In this document: piece by piece, positions 1-7,558 of the stretch | How positions within the stretch are numbered: the stretch's first letter is position 1 | Layout: each line of letters starts with the position of its first letter | DNA from: Cellvibrionaceae bacterium | Lineage (GTDB): Bacteria; Pseudomonadota; Gammaproteobacteria; Pseudomonadales; Cellvibrionaceae | Length of the DNA stretch: 32,198 nt | Direction: 5' to 3' | NCBI GenBank assembly: GCA_025800365.1 | Contig: JAOXRT010000183.1 | Span: 1 to 32,198, forward strand | Notes under the pieces: generated by a model | Told to the model about the DNA's origin: nothing | What the model saw: only the letters and a program-made list of their open reading frames with translations | Database searches by the model: none | Translations under genes and position numbers: made by a program

Positions 1-413
1 CTCCCCTGCCCCTCCATTCGAACGCTAACTCGATCGTCGGCGAGATCTTGAACCACCCAATTAGGCGGTAAATCACGGGGCAGTTGCTTACGACGACACT
101 CAAACTCCATGGCCTTCCCAGCTCGGTCATGGGTATCCAAAGGCGTCATCCAAGACAAGTTTTCTACGTCAAAGTGGTTCTGCTCAACTCGTCGAATCAG
201 GGTGCGCGATAGAACATCTTGCTGTTGCTCTGCAGAAAAGCTTGCTGCCTGCTCAAGTCCACACATGGAGGCTAAAGAACTTAAGGTACCGTATTGCAAT
301 GAGCTATCGAGCTTATCAAACACCATTCGACGATAAGCATGATGACCCGAACTGCGACCAGCGGCATTGATTCCGCCCATTGAAACAATGACAGGTAAAC
401 GCAGCTTTGACAT
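1..413 (-). CDS. fabY: Beta-ketoacyl-ACP synthase, FabY-like (5' part only)
   Basis: This is the first 137 codons of a gene running off the left edge; the frame is open throughout. The N-terminus contains VIVSMGGINAAGRSSGHHAY followed by RRMV, which I recognise as the opening of the FabY family. In Pseudomonas aeruginosa FabY starts fatty acid synthesis by condensing acetyl-CoA with malonyl-ACP. Family members are roughly 600 residues, so the thiolase-fold core and catalytic residues lie outside the window and cannot be checked. The ATG at 413 was chosen because the recognisable family N-terminus follows directly; a weak G-rich stretch (TTGGGG) lies about 9 nt upstream. It is divergent from the AraC-type regulator at 686. 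A related polyketide-type ketosynthase is the main alternative. Confidence 0.72.
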   Translation of the reverse strand, partial: MSKLRLPVIVSMGGINAAGRSSGHHAYRRMVFDKLDSSLQYGTLSSLASMCGLEQAASFSAEQQQDVLSRTLIRRVEQNHFDVENLSWMTPLDTHDRAGKAMEFECRRKQLPRDLPPNWVVQDLADDRVSVRMEGQG

Positions 414-685
414 AGACAACCCCAATTATTTGCAGAGACAACTGAAGGGATTATTTTATGAATCTATGAACGCAAGAATTTTGTGATTTCAGCCAGCACC
501 TTCGGGAAAAGCGCCACTCGTTCCATTTATGAGCTTTTTTGGCCAATATAGCAATAATTAAGACCAGAATAACCATAACCACCCAGGGGCAACTTTAGCC
601 AATATTACAGGCATAGTGGCCATGATTTATTTTCATGCCCTTTTCAGAGCATTTAGCCCAGTAATTTGAGTGTTAGGAGTTAACT

Positions 686-1675
686 GTGCCAACGATTACC
701 TTTGTTTTATGTGACCACATGCTAGCGACCGGCACCACCCTGCCCATTGAAATGCTGCGCGCAGCCGAGTCGGCCGCACTGGCACAAAATCGCAAAGCCG
801 AAAGGCTGACCATTCAAACGGCCGCGATCGAAAGGAAGGCGGTTAGCACACGAGCTGGTTTCTCATTTCAACCTGACCTCAGCTTACCCGAAGTCGATCA
901 AAGCGATATGATCTACCTGCCCGCGCTATGGCGAAACCCTCGTCCTTTAATGAAAAAGCAACCTCAACTTTTAAGTTGGTTGCGTCAACACTACGAGAGT
1001 GGCGCCACTATCAGCGCCGTAGGAACTGGCTGCTGCCTATTGGCCGAGGCCGGCCTGCTGGATGGCAAACCGGCCACCACGCACTGGCACTATTTCGATC
1101 AGTTTCAAAGGGATTACCCACAAGTACAACTAAAGCGGCAGTATTTTATTACCCAGGCTTCAAATCTATATTGTGCGGCCAGTGTAAATGCTTTGGCCGA
1201 TCTGACCGTTCACTTTATTCAGCGACTGTATGATCGCCCGACAGCAAACCATGTAGAACGTCATTTCTCCCACGAAATCAGACGCTCATACGAGGAAAGC
1301 GGATTCTTTGAAGGCTGCTCAAACAATCACCCTGATGAAGATATTGTGCAAGCTCAGATTTGGCTGCAAGACAATTATGGCAAAGAAGTAAAACTGAGTG
1401 ATGTCGCAGAAAAGTTTGATATGAGTGTGCGGACCTTCAATCGCCGCTTTAAAGGAGCAACCGGTAAATCTCCACTGCAGTACCTGCAAGAGGTACGCAT
1501 AGAAACAGCCAAAGACCTACTTAAGACCAGCAACCTATCCATCAATGAAATTGCTTTTCGGGTTGGCTATCAAGATATGGGGCACTTTACTGGCTTATTC
1601 AAAAAGCTCTTAGCAACCACACCGAGCGAATATCGTACAACTGTGCGGGCCAAGCTTTTCTCTGCCAATCAATAA
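686..1675 (+). CDS. GlxA-type AraC family transcriptional regulator (DJ-1/PfpI domain plus AraC HTH)
   Basis: This is a two-domain regulator of 329 residues. Residues 1 to about 190 form a DJ-1/PfpI (class I amidotransferase-like) sensor fold, with the elbow motif AVGTGCCLLAEAGLLDGK around residues 111-128 that normally carries a Cys. Residues about 220-320 form an AraC double helix-turn-helix, with the signature FRVGYQDMGHFTGLFKKLLATTPSEYR split across the end. Such proteins bind DNA as activators of nearby metabolic genes; the ligand here is unknown. Translation starts at GTG, supported by AGGAG at 675-679 with 6-nt spacing. The 270-bp divergent region toward fabY holds two copies of GCCAATAT 56 bp apart. 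No metabolic target gene is adjacent, so the regulon cannot be inferred. Confidence 0.88.
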   Translation: MPTITFVLCDHMLATGTTLPIEMLRAAESAALAQNRKAERLTIQTAAIERKAVSTRAGFSFQPDLSLPEVDQSDMIYLPALWRNPRPLMKKQPQLLSWLRQHYESGATISAVGTGCCLLAEAGLLDGKPATTHWHYFDQFQRDYPQVQLKRQYFITQASNLYCAASVNALADLTVHFIQRLYDRPTANHVERHFSHEIRRSYEESGFFEGCSNNHPDEDIVQAQIWLQDNYGKEVKLSDVAEKFDMSVRTFNRRFKGATGKSPLQYLQEVRIETAKDLLKTSNLSINEIAFRVGYQDMGHFTGLFKKLLATTPSEYRTTVRAKLFSANQ

Positions 1676-1676
1676 A

Positions 1677-1695
1677 GGCTCAGCAATGCTGAGCC
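1677..1695. terminator. Hairpin between convergent genes, likely terminator
   Basis: GGCTCAGC is followed by a 3-nt loop and its exact complement, lying between the AraC-type gene and the convergent coiled-coil gene. On the minus strand it is followed by TTTATT, so it best fits an intrinsic terminator for the minus-strand gene. A weaker T-run follows on the plus strand. Confidence 0.6.
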
Positions 1696-1701
1696 CAGCG
1701 G

Positions 1702-2739
1702 CTACTTTTCAAGCAGAGACTTTTTATAATAATTTAAAATGCCTCGAGACGCCGACTTCGCCTGATAAATAAATACGTAGACCTGCCCATCGTCAGCCTC
1801 AGGTAAATTTCGCTTAAAGCGGTTTTTTGACACTTCAAAAAACTGATCACCTGAGCTTATCCGGGCCTCAGCTCGATAGTAGTTTGCCCCCATAAATTCA
1901 AAGGGCACTGTGATTAACTTCTGCCCTTTTAAGGCTAGGCGCTTATAGAGCGGTTTGCGCCCTGGTTTACTGTCAATTTCCTGTGTAACCGAAGCGATTA
2001 GTGATTCGGCCTTTGATTTGGCAGCCTGATCTTCGGCACTCAAGTTCTTAGACTCAATTTTTTGCGCAGCCGCTTGCTTAGCCATAGTTTGTACAATAGT
2101 CGCCTGCTTTAACTCAGCCTCACGTCGCTCATTCTCAAGCCTTTGAGCGGCCAATTGCTGTGCACGATTTTGCTCAGCTAATTCTTTAGCGCGCTGGTCT
2201 TCTAGTGCAGCTAACTGAGCTTGTTTTTGCTGTTCGACTAAATTTTTCTGCAGCTGTTTCAGCTTTGAATTCTGCGTATTTAATTGCGCGCTGAGTGATT
2301 TACGCTGTTGCGCTAAACGCTCCTTGCTCAGCAACAGTTCCTGATATTTGCCTTGAATTCGCTCTACCCGCTTACTGCGATTCTTAACGCCTCGCTCAGC
2401 CATTGCATAAGCATGCTCAGCCTTGCGCAGTGCGCGATCAGTATCTTGTGAAGCTTGTGCTTGGTGAGCAGACTTGCTCGCCTGCAAGGCGGATTGAGCA
2501 GTAGCAGCATCGCGGTTGGATTTAGCTAGATCTTGCTCAGCTGAGTCAAGCTTGCGGGAGAAGCCTTGAAGTTCAAGCTCTATGTCTTCTGCAAGCGCGT
2601 CCATTTGCGGGATGCGTCTTTGGGTCTGCTTGATGGATTGCTGTGTGGCTTTGATTTCCTGTTCAATAGATTGAGCATAAGAAACCGAACAAAAAACACA
2701 CAAGGATAACAAAATTGCGGCTATGGCTGTGGCATTCAT
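1702..2739 (-). CDS. Secreted coiled-coil protein of unknown function (copy A of a paralogous pair)
   Basis: I do not recognise a named family. The 345-residue product has a clear Sec signal peptide (residues 1-22, ending SVSYA-Q). A long Gln/Ala/Lys/Glu-rich coiled coil runs from about 24 to 250. A compact C-terminal domain of about 85 residues is rich in aromatics and contains ADDGQVYVFIYQAKS and ends YYKKSLLEK. A conserved block in the coiled coil reads HAYAMAERGVKNRSKRVERI. Both blocks recur in the protein at 3558-4598. The layout suggests a periplasmic or envelope-associated scaffold, but this is inference. A TATAAT hexamer lies upstream at 2804-2809 on the minus strand without a good -35. 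It is separated from ibpA by a strong terminator, so it is probably its own transcript. Confidence 0.8.
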   Translation of the reverse strand: MNATAIAAILLSLCVFCSVSYAQSIEQEIKATQQSIKQTQRRIPQMDALAEDIELELQGFSRKLDSAEQDLAKSNRDAATAQSALQASKSAHQAQASQDTDRALRKAEHAYAMAERGVKNRSKRVERIQGKYQELLLSKERLAQQRKSLSAQLNTQNSKLKQLQKNLVEQQKQAQLAALEDQRAKELAEQNRAQQLAAQRLENERREAELKQATIVQTMAKQAAAQKIESKNLSAEDQAAKSKAESLIASVTQEIDSKPGRKPLYKRLALKGQKLITVPFEFMGANYYRAEARISSGDQFFEVSKNRFKRNLPEADDGQVYVFIYQAKSASRGILNYYKKSLLEK

Positions 2740-2868
2740 AACATGTCACTGTAATATTTTAAGAGTTAAAAACTGGGGCTTACCCTAACGTCTTAAGTGA
2801 CAAATTATAATAGGCGAAAGCCGCCAAGCTCTATGGCAAAAACAATCACCCTATGAGACAAGTTTCAC

Positions 2869-2905
2869 AAAAAAAGCCTGTACCCCGAAAGGTACAGGCT
2901 TTTTT
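2869..2905. terminator. Strong bidirectional intrinsic terminator after ibpA
   Basis: A perfect 9-bp stem, GCCTGTACC with GGTACAGGC, closes a 6-nt loop (2876-2899). It is flanked by a run of A on one side and six T on the other, so it can terminate on both strands. It ends the ibpA transcript (stop at 2924) on the minus strand. Confidence 0.92.
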
Positions 2906-2923
2906 AAGGCCAATGGGAGATCT

Positions 2924-3364
2924 TTACGACTCCAGCAAGCCTGTCTTAGAAATTGCGATGCTACGTGGTTTCATCGCTTCAGGAATTTCTCTGCGTAAGT
3001 CGATATGTAAAAGGCCATTCTCCATATGGGCATGCTCAACTCGAACATGATCCGCCAGTTGAAAGCGGCGATCGAAATTTCTGGCGGCTATGCCTTGATG
3101 CAGATAGGTTTTATCCTCTGTACTAGGCTCTTTTTTGCCAGAAATCGACAACTTGTTCTCTTCTACCTCGATACCTAGCTCTGCTTCCGAAAAGCCGGCC
3201 ACTGCCATGGTGATTCGATACTTATCCTCACCAGTCAGCTCAATATTGTACGGTGGGTAGCTTGGCTGGTTTTGCTCGGTAGCACTCAAGCTGTCTAATA
3301 TATTGGCCATGCGGTCGAAGCCAATAGAAGAACGGTATAGTGGTGTTAAATCAAAGTTACGCAT
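2924..3364 (-). CDS. ibpA: Small heat shock protein IbpA (Hsp20 family)
   Basis: IbpA is an ATP-independent holdase that coats heat-aggregated proteins and passes them to DnaK/ClpB. The 146-residue product opens MRNFDLTPLYRSSIGFDRM, nearly identical to the start of E. coli IbpA. An alpha-crystallin domain covers about residues 37-130, with the typical MENGLLHIDL strand, and a C-terminal IPEAMKPRSI tail follows. Length matches the family. ATG at 3364 has an AAGGAT ribosome site 8 nt upstream that is buried in a predicted hairpin. Regulation is unusually clear: a sigma-32 promoter at 3479-3506 and a ROSE-like RNA thermometer leader at 3370-3471, so both transcription and translation should respond to heat. 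The neighbours on both sides are the two coiled-coil paralogues. Confidence 0.95.
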   Translation of the reverse strand: MRNFDLTPLYRSSIGFDRMANILDSLSATEQNQPSYPPYNIELTGEDKYRITMAVAGFSEAELGIEVEENKLSISGKKEPSTEDKTYLHQGIAARNFDRRFQLADHVRVEHAHMENGLLHIDLRREIPEAMKPRSIAISKTGLLES

Positions 3365-3369
3365 AAGAA

Positions 3370-3471
3370 ATATCCTTTAAATAAGCAATATCTATAGTTG
3401 CTAGACTTTCAGTCCTAGCAAGGAGACAGCACCATTGCTGTCAGCTTAGCAAGCCCCCATCAGGCGGGCTT
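3370..3471 (-). promoter_or_regulatory. ROSE-like RNA thermometer in the ibpA leader
   Basis: Read as minus-strand RNA, the leader folds into four successive hairpins. H1 (3471-3451) pairs AAGCCC with GGGCTT. H2 (3442-3425) pairs GACAGCA with TGCTGTC. H3 (3421-3398) pairs TTGCTA and GAC with GTC and TAGCAA around one bulged G. H4 (3391-3370) pairs ATAT and TGCT with the ribosome site AAGGATAT. In H4 the sequence TTGCT faces AGGA with one bulged G and a U.G pair. That is the diagnostic ROSE motif (U-U/C-GCU opposite the Shine-Dalgarno) known from rhizobial hsp genes and E. coli ibpA. Melting at heat shock temperature would free the ribosome site. The pairing is seen by eye; no energy was computed. 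Confidence 0.85.
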
Positions 3472-3478
3472 ACTATCT

Positions 3479-3506
3479 ATATGGGGCTATAAAGTAGGAT
3501 TTCAAG
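3479..3506 (-). promoter_or_regulatory. Sigma-32 (RpoH) promoter of ibpA
   Basis: On the minus strand, CTTGAAA (3506-3500) is followed by a 13-bp spacer and CCCCATAT (3486-3479). This matches the RpoH consensus CTTGAAA-N13-15-CCCCAT-T almost perfectly. The predicted start, about 6-8 nt beyond the -10, falls at the foot of the first leader hairpin, giving a leader of about 105-110 nt. Confidence 0.9.
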
Positions 3507-3526
3507 AGGCGTTTTATAATTTAATC

Positions 3527-3546
3527 GAGGCGCCCACAAGCGCCTC
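3527..3546 (-). terminator. Terminator hairpin after coiled-coil copy B
   Basis: GAGGCGC pairs with GCGCCTC around a 6-nt loop, just downstream of the stop at 3558. The minus-strand tail GATTAAATTATAAAA is AT-rich but not a pure T-run, so termination strength is uncertain. It separates copy B from the ibpA promoter. Confidence 0.6.
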
Positions 3547-3557
3547 TATAGCTGTTC

Positions 3558-4598
3558 TTATGGTAACAGCGATTTTCGATACATGCTTAAACGCGGTTTT
3601 CCTTTACGGCTGGTATCGTACAAAAACACATAAATTTGGCCGTCATCCGCATTCGGGATCGTACCTCTATAATGGTGCGAACCCACTGTAAACATATGCC
3701 GGCCAGCGGTAACAACGGTTTCGGATCGATACTGATGATTACCTAAGTATTCGAAGCGTCCATCAACGGTATCGCTTTTAATCTGTAGTCCTTTATAGAG
3801 CTGGCGGCCAGACCTTTCAGGTCCAGCTAACGCGGTTTGAAGACGCTGCTCTTCTGCGGCGGCTTGTTTTCTCGCTAGGTCATCCAGCATTGCTAGCTGT
3901 TGCTTTTGCTGCTGATCTTGGTCTTGTGCAGGGTCACTTGATTGCTTTACTGCAGTAGCGGGCAGCTCTTGCTCAGGAACTGATTTCGGGACTTTCGCTT
4001 CTATTTTAGGCTCAGCCAAAACTAACTTAGGTTTAGTTTGTGCCAATGTTTGCTGGACTTGCGGCTTAGCTGCTCTTTCTTGTTGACGCTTAGCTTCCGC
4101 AGCCTTAGCTAGCTGCTGCTTCTTTTGCGCTTCTTTCAAGCGGGCTATCTTAAGCTCTTGGCGAGCTATGTCAGCTCCGTTTTTACTTAGTCGGCTACGA
4201 GCTTGTTCAAGTAAAATCTTCTCTTGGCTTAACTTGCCTTCAATTCGCTCTACACGTTTCTGGCGATTCTTAACACCTCGTTTAGCCATAGCAAGTGCAT
4301 GCTCTGCCAACTTACGCTGTCTGGCTTGGGATTCACCTGCCGCAGTAACTTGGGCCAGCTCCTGCTCCTTATCTTGCAGCTCTAACCTCAAATTAGCCAA
4401 GTCCTCTCTGGCGGCATTAAGCTTACGCTCAAAATCTTGCAGGCTGCTTTCTCTGTCTTGCACCAACAAGGCATTATTTTCGGAAAGTTGCTGCAAGCGA
4501 GCAAGAATATCTCGCTCCAATGGAAGATCTGCAGCTTGCAAAACCGAACTTAAGGTCAATGCGGTCAGCGCAGTAAAAGTAAGGAATTTGAATCTCAT
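3558..4598 (-). CDS. Secreted coiled-coil protein of unknown function (copy B of a paralogous pair)
   Basis: The 346-residue product has a signal peptide (residues 1-22, ending LQA-A), a coiled coil from about 25 to 250 with Gln/Ala/Lys-rich stretches, and a C-terminal domain of about 80 residues. That domain contains ADDGQIYVFLYDTS and ends SMYRKSLLP. It matches the product at 1702-2739 in architecture, length and two blocks: LAMAKRGVKNRQKRVERIEG and the C-terminal domain, with shared LYKxL, FEYLG, YRSE and ADDGQ positions. The middle is low complexity and differs. ATG at 4598 has TAGGTGA 6-8 nt upstream, partly inside the inverted repeat 4607-4622. Function unknown; an envelope stress or structural role is only a guess from the ibpA neighbourhood. 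Confidence 0.8.
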   Translation of the reverse strand: MRFKFLTFTALTALTLSSVLQAADLPLERDILARLQQLSENNALLVQDRESSLQDFERKLNAAREDLANLRLELQDKEQELAQVTAAGESQARQRKLAEHALAMAKRGVKNRQKRVERIEGKLSQEKILLEQARSRLSKNGADIARQELKIARLKEAQKKQQLAKAAEAKRQQERAAKPQVQQTLAQTKPKLVLAEPKIEAKVPKSVPEQELPATAVKQSSDPAQDQDQQQKQQLAMLDDLARKQAAAEEQRLQTALAGPERSGRQLYKGLQIKSDTVDGRFEYLGNHQYRSETVVTAGRHMFTVGSHHYRGTIPNADDGQIYVFLYDTSRKGKPRLSMYRKSLLP

Positions 4599-4606
4599 GA
4601 AGTCAC

Positions 4607-4622
4607 CTACATAGTTATGTAG
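4607..4622 (-). promoter_or_regulatory. Inverted repeat overlapping the ribosome site of copy B
   Basis: CTACATA-AC-TATGTAG is a 7-bp inverted repeat ending inside the TAGGTGA ribosome site of the gene starting at 4598. It could be an operator or a short hairpin that limits translation. The sequence alone does not decide. Confidence 0.35.
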
Positions 4623-4718
4623 ATCTAACGAAACTCAAGAGTGGCTACTCAGTAATAATCATTAGGGCTTGTTTGGTTTTGAGAGCCAGCGCACACTTTT
4701 AAAGGCGTACTACAGCAA

Positions 4719-5591
4719 TCACCAACGCCAGCCATGGCTACTGTAAAACCGTAAGGCTGAGCAGAAGAAAAACCACTGATGGCGCAATGATTTGGCTTTT
4801 ACTCCACCGCCGTCATGCTGAAACGTGATGTCAGGGCTATAGCGTAAAATCCAGGACTGATTACGCAGCCTTTGGCATAAATCAAAGTCTTCAAAATACA
4901 AAAAATAACGCTCATCAAAGCCAGCGACTGAGCGCAATGCCGATAGCCGACAAAAGTAAAAACAGCCACCCGCCAATTCCGCATCAAAAGCATTCTTAGG
5001 GTCTTTGTCGGCATAAATGTATTTTTGTTGCTGCTGCAACCAGATTGGAAGGCGCAAATACCTGCCCAGCAAGGACCTAATACCCGGAAAGCGCTTGGCC
5101 ACATGCGGTACTGACTCATAGTTATCGCTAATCTTTCCGGTGAGCAGGCCTAATTTGGGAGCAAGCTCCATTTGTTGAAAACATTCAAGCAGACACGCCT
5201 TCGATAGATAGACATCGGGGTTTAACAATAGATGGTAGTCATGTGGTTGCTTCTTAGAGTCGAAGCTCTCGTTGGCACTATCTAAGTCTGTACCATTTTC
5301 TAGGCGATGTAATGCTTGATTGTGAGCCTCGCCATAACCTCGATTTGCCTGGCTTCGAATCAACTCGAGAGTAATATTTCCAGGTAGCGCTCTACTGTCA
5401 ATTAAATCGAGCAAGGACTGGTGATAATTTTTATCTACGCTGTTATCAATCCAATATAGCGTTAAGCTAGCACTAGGATATTCTTTGCAGAATTCAGTCA
5501 TTGCCTTCTGCAAAGAATCTAGCTGTTGATTCAACACGTCGGCCTTTGTGAAATAGAGAACAACCGACGCGCTTAAGTGTGGAACTTGCAA
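4719..5591 (-). CDS. Glycosyltransferase family 2, rhamnosyltransferase-like (WbbL type)
   Basis: The 290-residue product is a cytoplasmic GT2 (GT-A fold) enzyme. SASVVLYFTK starts the first strand. LLLNPDVYL around residues 122-130 carries the metal/nucleotide-binding Asp region. GGCFYFCR and GFDERYFLYFEDFDLCQRLR around 205-240 are the acceptor/base signature typical of bacterial rhamnosyltransferases such as WbbL. It begins 4 nt after the rmlB stop and is the last gene of the rml operon, so transfer of L-rhamnose from dTDP-L-rhamnose to a polysaccharide or lipid-linked precursor is the likely role. The acceptor cannot be inferred. No transmembrane segment is evident. No strong terminator was found after the stop. 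Confidence 0.85.
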   Translation of the reverse strand: MQVPHLSASVVLYFTKADVLNQQLDSLQKAMTEFCKEYPSASLTLYWIDNSVDKNYHQSLLDLIDSRALPGNITLELIRSQANRGYGEAHNQALHRLENGTDLDSANESFDSKKQPHDYHLLLNPDVYLSKACLLECFQQMELAPKLGLLTGKISDNYESVPHVAKRFPGIRSLLGRYLRLPIWLQQQQKYIYADKDPKNAFDAELAGGCFYFCRLSALRSVAGFDERYFLYFEDFDLCQRLRNQSWILRYSPDITFQHDGGGVKAKSLRHQWFFFCSALRFYSSHGWRW

Positions 5592-5595
5592 AGTA

Positions 5596-6639
5596 CTAAA
5601 CCTTGATGGCTTCTGCCAAATACCAGTCGAGTGTTTTGGCTATACCTGTTTCAAAGGTTTCTCTAGGATGGTAATTGAGTTCTGCATGACACTTACTTGG
5701 GTCGATAGCGTAACGACGGTCATGCCCAGCGCGATCTTTAACAAAGCTGATCAAGTCCCGCGCCTTGCCACCTTTGGCTACTGGTGAGTCTGGAAATTGG
5801 GTAAGGTAAGCAGGCTCGTTTGAAAGCTTTTTATCGATTAGATCACAAATTAATTCTACGATATGTAGGTTGGCCCACTCGTTTTCGCCGCCAACATTAT
5901 ACACTTCGCCATTTATGCCTTGCTGCAGTATTAAATCAATCGCATAACAGTGATCATCAACATACAACCAATCTCTAATATTCATACCATCGCCATAAAT
6001 AGGTAAGGCTTTTCCGTTTAAGATATTGTGAATAATCAGAGGTATAAGCTTTTCTTTGTCTTGTCTTGGGCCGTAGTTGTTAGAACAGTTGCTGGTGCTT
6101 ACATTCAAACCATAGGTATGGTGATAAGCTCTAACTAGATGATCGGATGCTGCTTTACTTGCTGAATACGGTGAGTTTGGTGCAAAAGCCGTAGTTTCAC
6201 TAAAAGCTGGATCATCCGCCTCTAAACTGCCGTAGACTTCATCTGTGGAAACATGATGAAAACGGTGCTCTACTTTCCCTTTATCTAACCAGTGCAGCTT
6301 CGCCAACTTTAATAGGTTATGGGTACCAATAATATTGGTTTCAATAAAAGCATCAGGACCTGTAATCGAGCGATCAACATGAGATTCCGCTGCAAAATGC
6401 ACAATATGATCAAAGGGGTGCTTTTCAAACAAGGCTTCTAACAAGGGATAATCGCAAATATCACCATGGACAAATTCTAGGCCAACGCTACCTTTGAGAT
6501 CACTAAGATATTCCTCATGACCCGCGTACGTTAAGGCATCAAGCACAACAATTTTGTCTTGTGGATAGTGCTTTGCCCAATAGTGACAAAAATTAGAACC
6601 GATAAAACCTGCGCCACCGGTTACCAACAGAGTTTTCAT
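5596..6639 (-). CDS. rmlB: dTDP-glucose 4,6-dehydratase
   Basis: RmlB performs the second step of dTDP-L-rhamnose synthesis, converting dTDP-glucose to dTDP-4-keto-6-deoxyglucose with bound NAD. This extended short-chain dehydrogenase (347 residues from this start) has the Rossmann motif GGAGFIGS at 8-15, AESHVDRSITGP at 84-95, the catalytic TDE triad at 132-134 and the YxxxK pair Y158/K162. C-terminal RPGHDRRYAID is here DRAGHDRRYAID. ATG at 6639 aligns with the usual MKxLVTGG start; a GTG at 6648 in frame would add MKN but lies inside the likely ribosome site (GAGTG). It is fourth in the rml operon, 25 nt after rmlD, and is followed 4 nt later by the glycosyltransferase. Confidence 0.96.
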   Translation of the reverse strand: MKTLLVTGGAGFIGSNFCHYWAKHYPQDKIVVLDALTYAGHEEYLSDLKGSVGLEFVHGDICDYPLLEALFEKHPFDHIVHFAAESHVDRSITGPDAFIETNIIGTHNLLKLAKLHWLDKGKVEHRFHHVSTDEVYGSLEADDPAFSETTAFAPNSPYSASKAASDHLVRAYHHTYGLNVSTSNCSNNYGPRQDKEKLIPLIIHNILNGKALPIYGDGMNIRDWLYVDDHCYAIDLILQQGINGEVYNVGGENEWANLHIVELICDLIDKKLSNEPAYLTQFPDSPVAKGGKARDLISFVKDRAGHDRRYAIDPSKCHAELNYHPRETFETGIAKTLDWYLAEAIKV

Positions 6640-6664
6640 ATTTTTCACTCAGAAATAGTTCTAG

Positions 6665-7528
6665 CTAGTTAAGCTTTTCTAACATTACCGTTAAGGCCTC
6701 ACGCCATTGCTGCGGCGCAAGCCCTACTGATTTATAACTTTCGCTGCAATCTAATACACTGTAGGAAGGGCGTTTTGCGGCGGTCGGGTATTCATCACTT
6801 CTAATGGGTGTAAGCTGCGGCACACTTTTCAACTTGCCCATGGAGTTTGCCAAATCAAAAACACTATGGGCAAAATCATACCAGCTACAAACGCCGGCAT
6901 CGCTGCAATGTAAAACAGTTTGATCACTAGGGTTTTCTATTAACTGCCAAATAAATTGAGCAAGGTTGCCAGCGTAACTCGGGCTACCGATTTGATCAGC
7001 CACCACGCTTAGCTGATCTCGTTCTGCGGCTAAACGCAGCATGGTTTTCACAAAGTTAGAACCATGTTCACTGTATACCCATGAGGTACGCACTACCTTG
7101 GCATATGGAGATCTCAGCGCGGCCTGCTCACCTAAATACTTACTTTCACCATAAACGCCCAGAGGCTGGCACTTGGTATCAGGAGCATAAGGCCTACCCT
7201 GCTGACCATCAAATACGAAATCCGTGGAAACTTGGATCAAGGGGCATTGCTGTTCAATGCTGTAATTGGCGAGACCTTTGACCGCGGCGCCATTGATTGC
7301 CATTGCAAGCTCAATCTCGGTTTCGGCTTTATCAACCGCCGTATAAGCCGCCGCATTGATAATCACATCAGGCTTATTTGACATCAAAAAAGATTCAATG
7401 GCCTCGGGATTCGCCAGGTCAAACTCAGCGCTACTAGGACTGAGAACGTCATACTTATCGTCTTTGGCAGCGATTTTCTGCAAATGATAGCCCAGTTGCC
7501 CACTGCCGCCTGTAATCAATATTTTCAT
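6665..7528 (-). CDS. rmlD: dTDP-4-dehydrorhamnose reductase
   Basis: RmlD is the last step of dTDP-L-rhamnose synthesis, NAD(P)H-dependent reduction of the 4-keto group. The 287-residue product has the Rossmann motif GGSGQLGY at 7-14, INAAAYTAVDKAE around 57-69, STDFVFDG at 101-108 and the YxxxK pair Y126/K130 in YGESKYLGE. Length is normal for the family. It is third in the operon, 30 nt after rmlC and 25 nt before rmlB. ATG at 7528 is the first residue of the conserved MKILITGG. Confidence 0.96.
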   Translation of the reverse strand: MKILITGGSGQLGYHLQKIAAKDDKYDVLSPSSAEFDLANPEAIESFLMSNKPDVIINAAAYTAVDKAETEIELAMAINGAAVKGLANYSIEQQCPLIQVSTDFVFDGQQGRPYAPDTKCQPLGVYGESKYLGEQAALRSPYAKVVRTSWVYSEHGSNFVKTMLRLAAERDQLSVVADQIGSPSYAGNLAQFIWQLIENPSDQTVLHCSDAGVCSWYDFAHSVFDLANSMGKLKSVPQLTPIRSDEYPTAAKRPSYSVLDCSESYKSVGLAPQQWREALTVMLEKLN

Positions 7529-7558
7529 GAAAACTTAAAAGCCCAATTCATCCCACTC

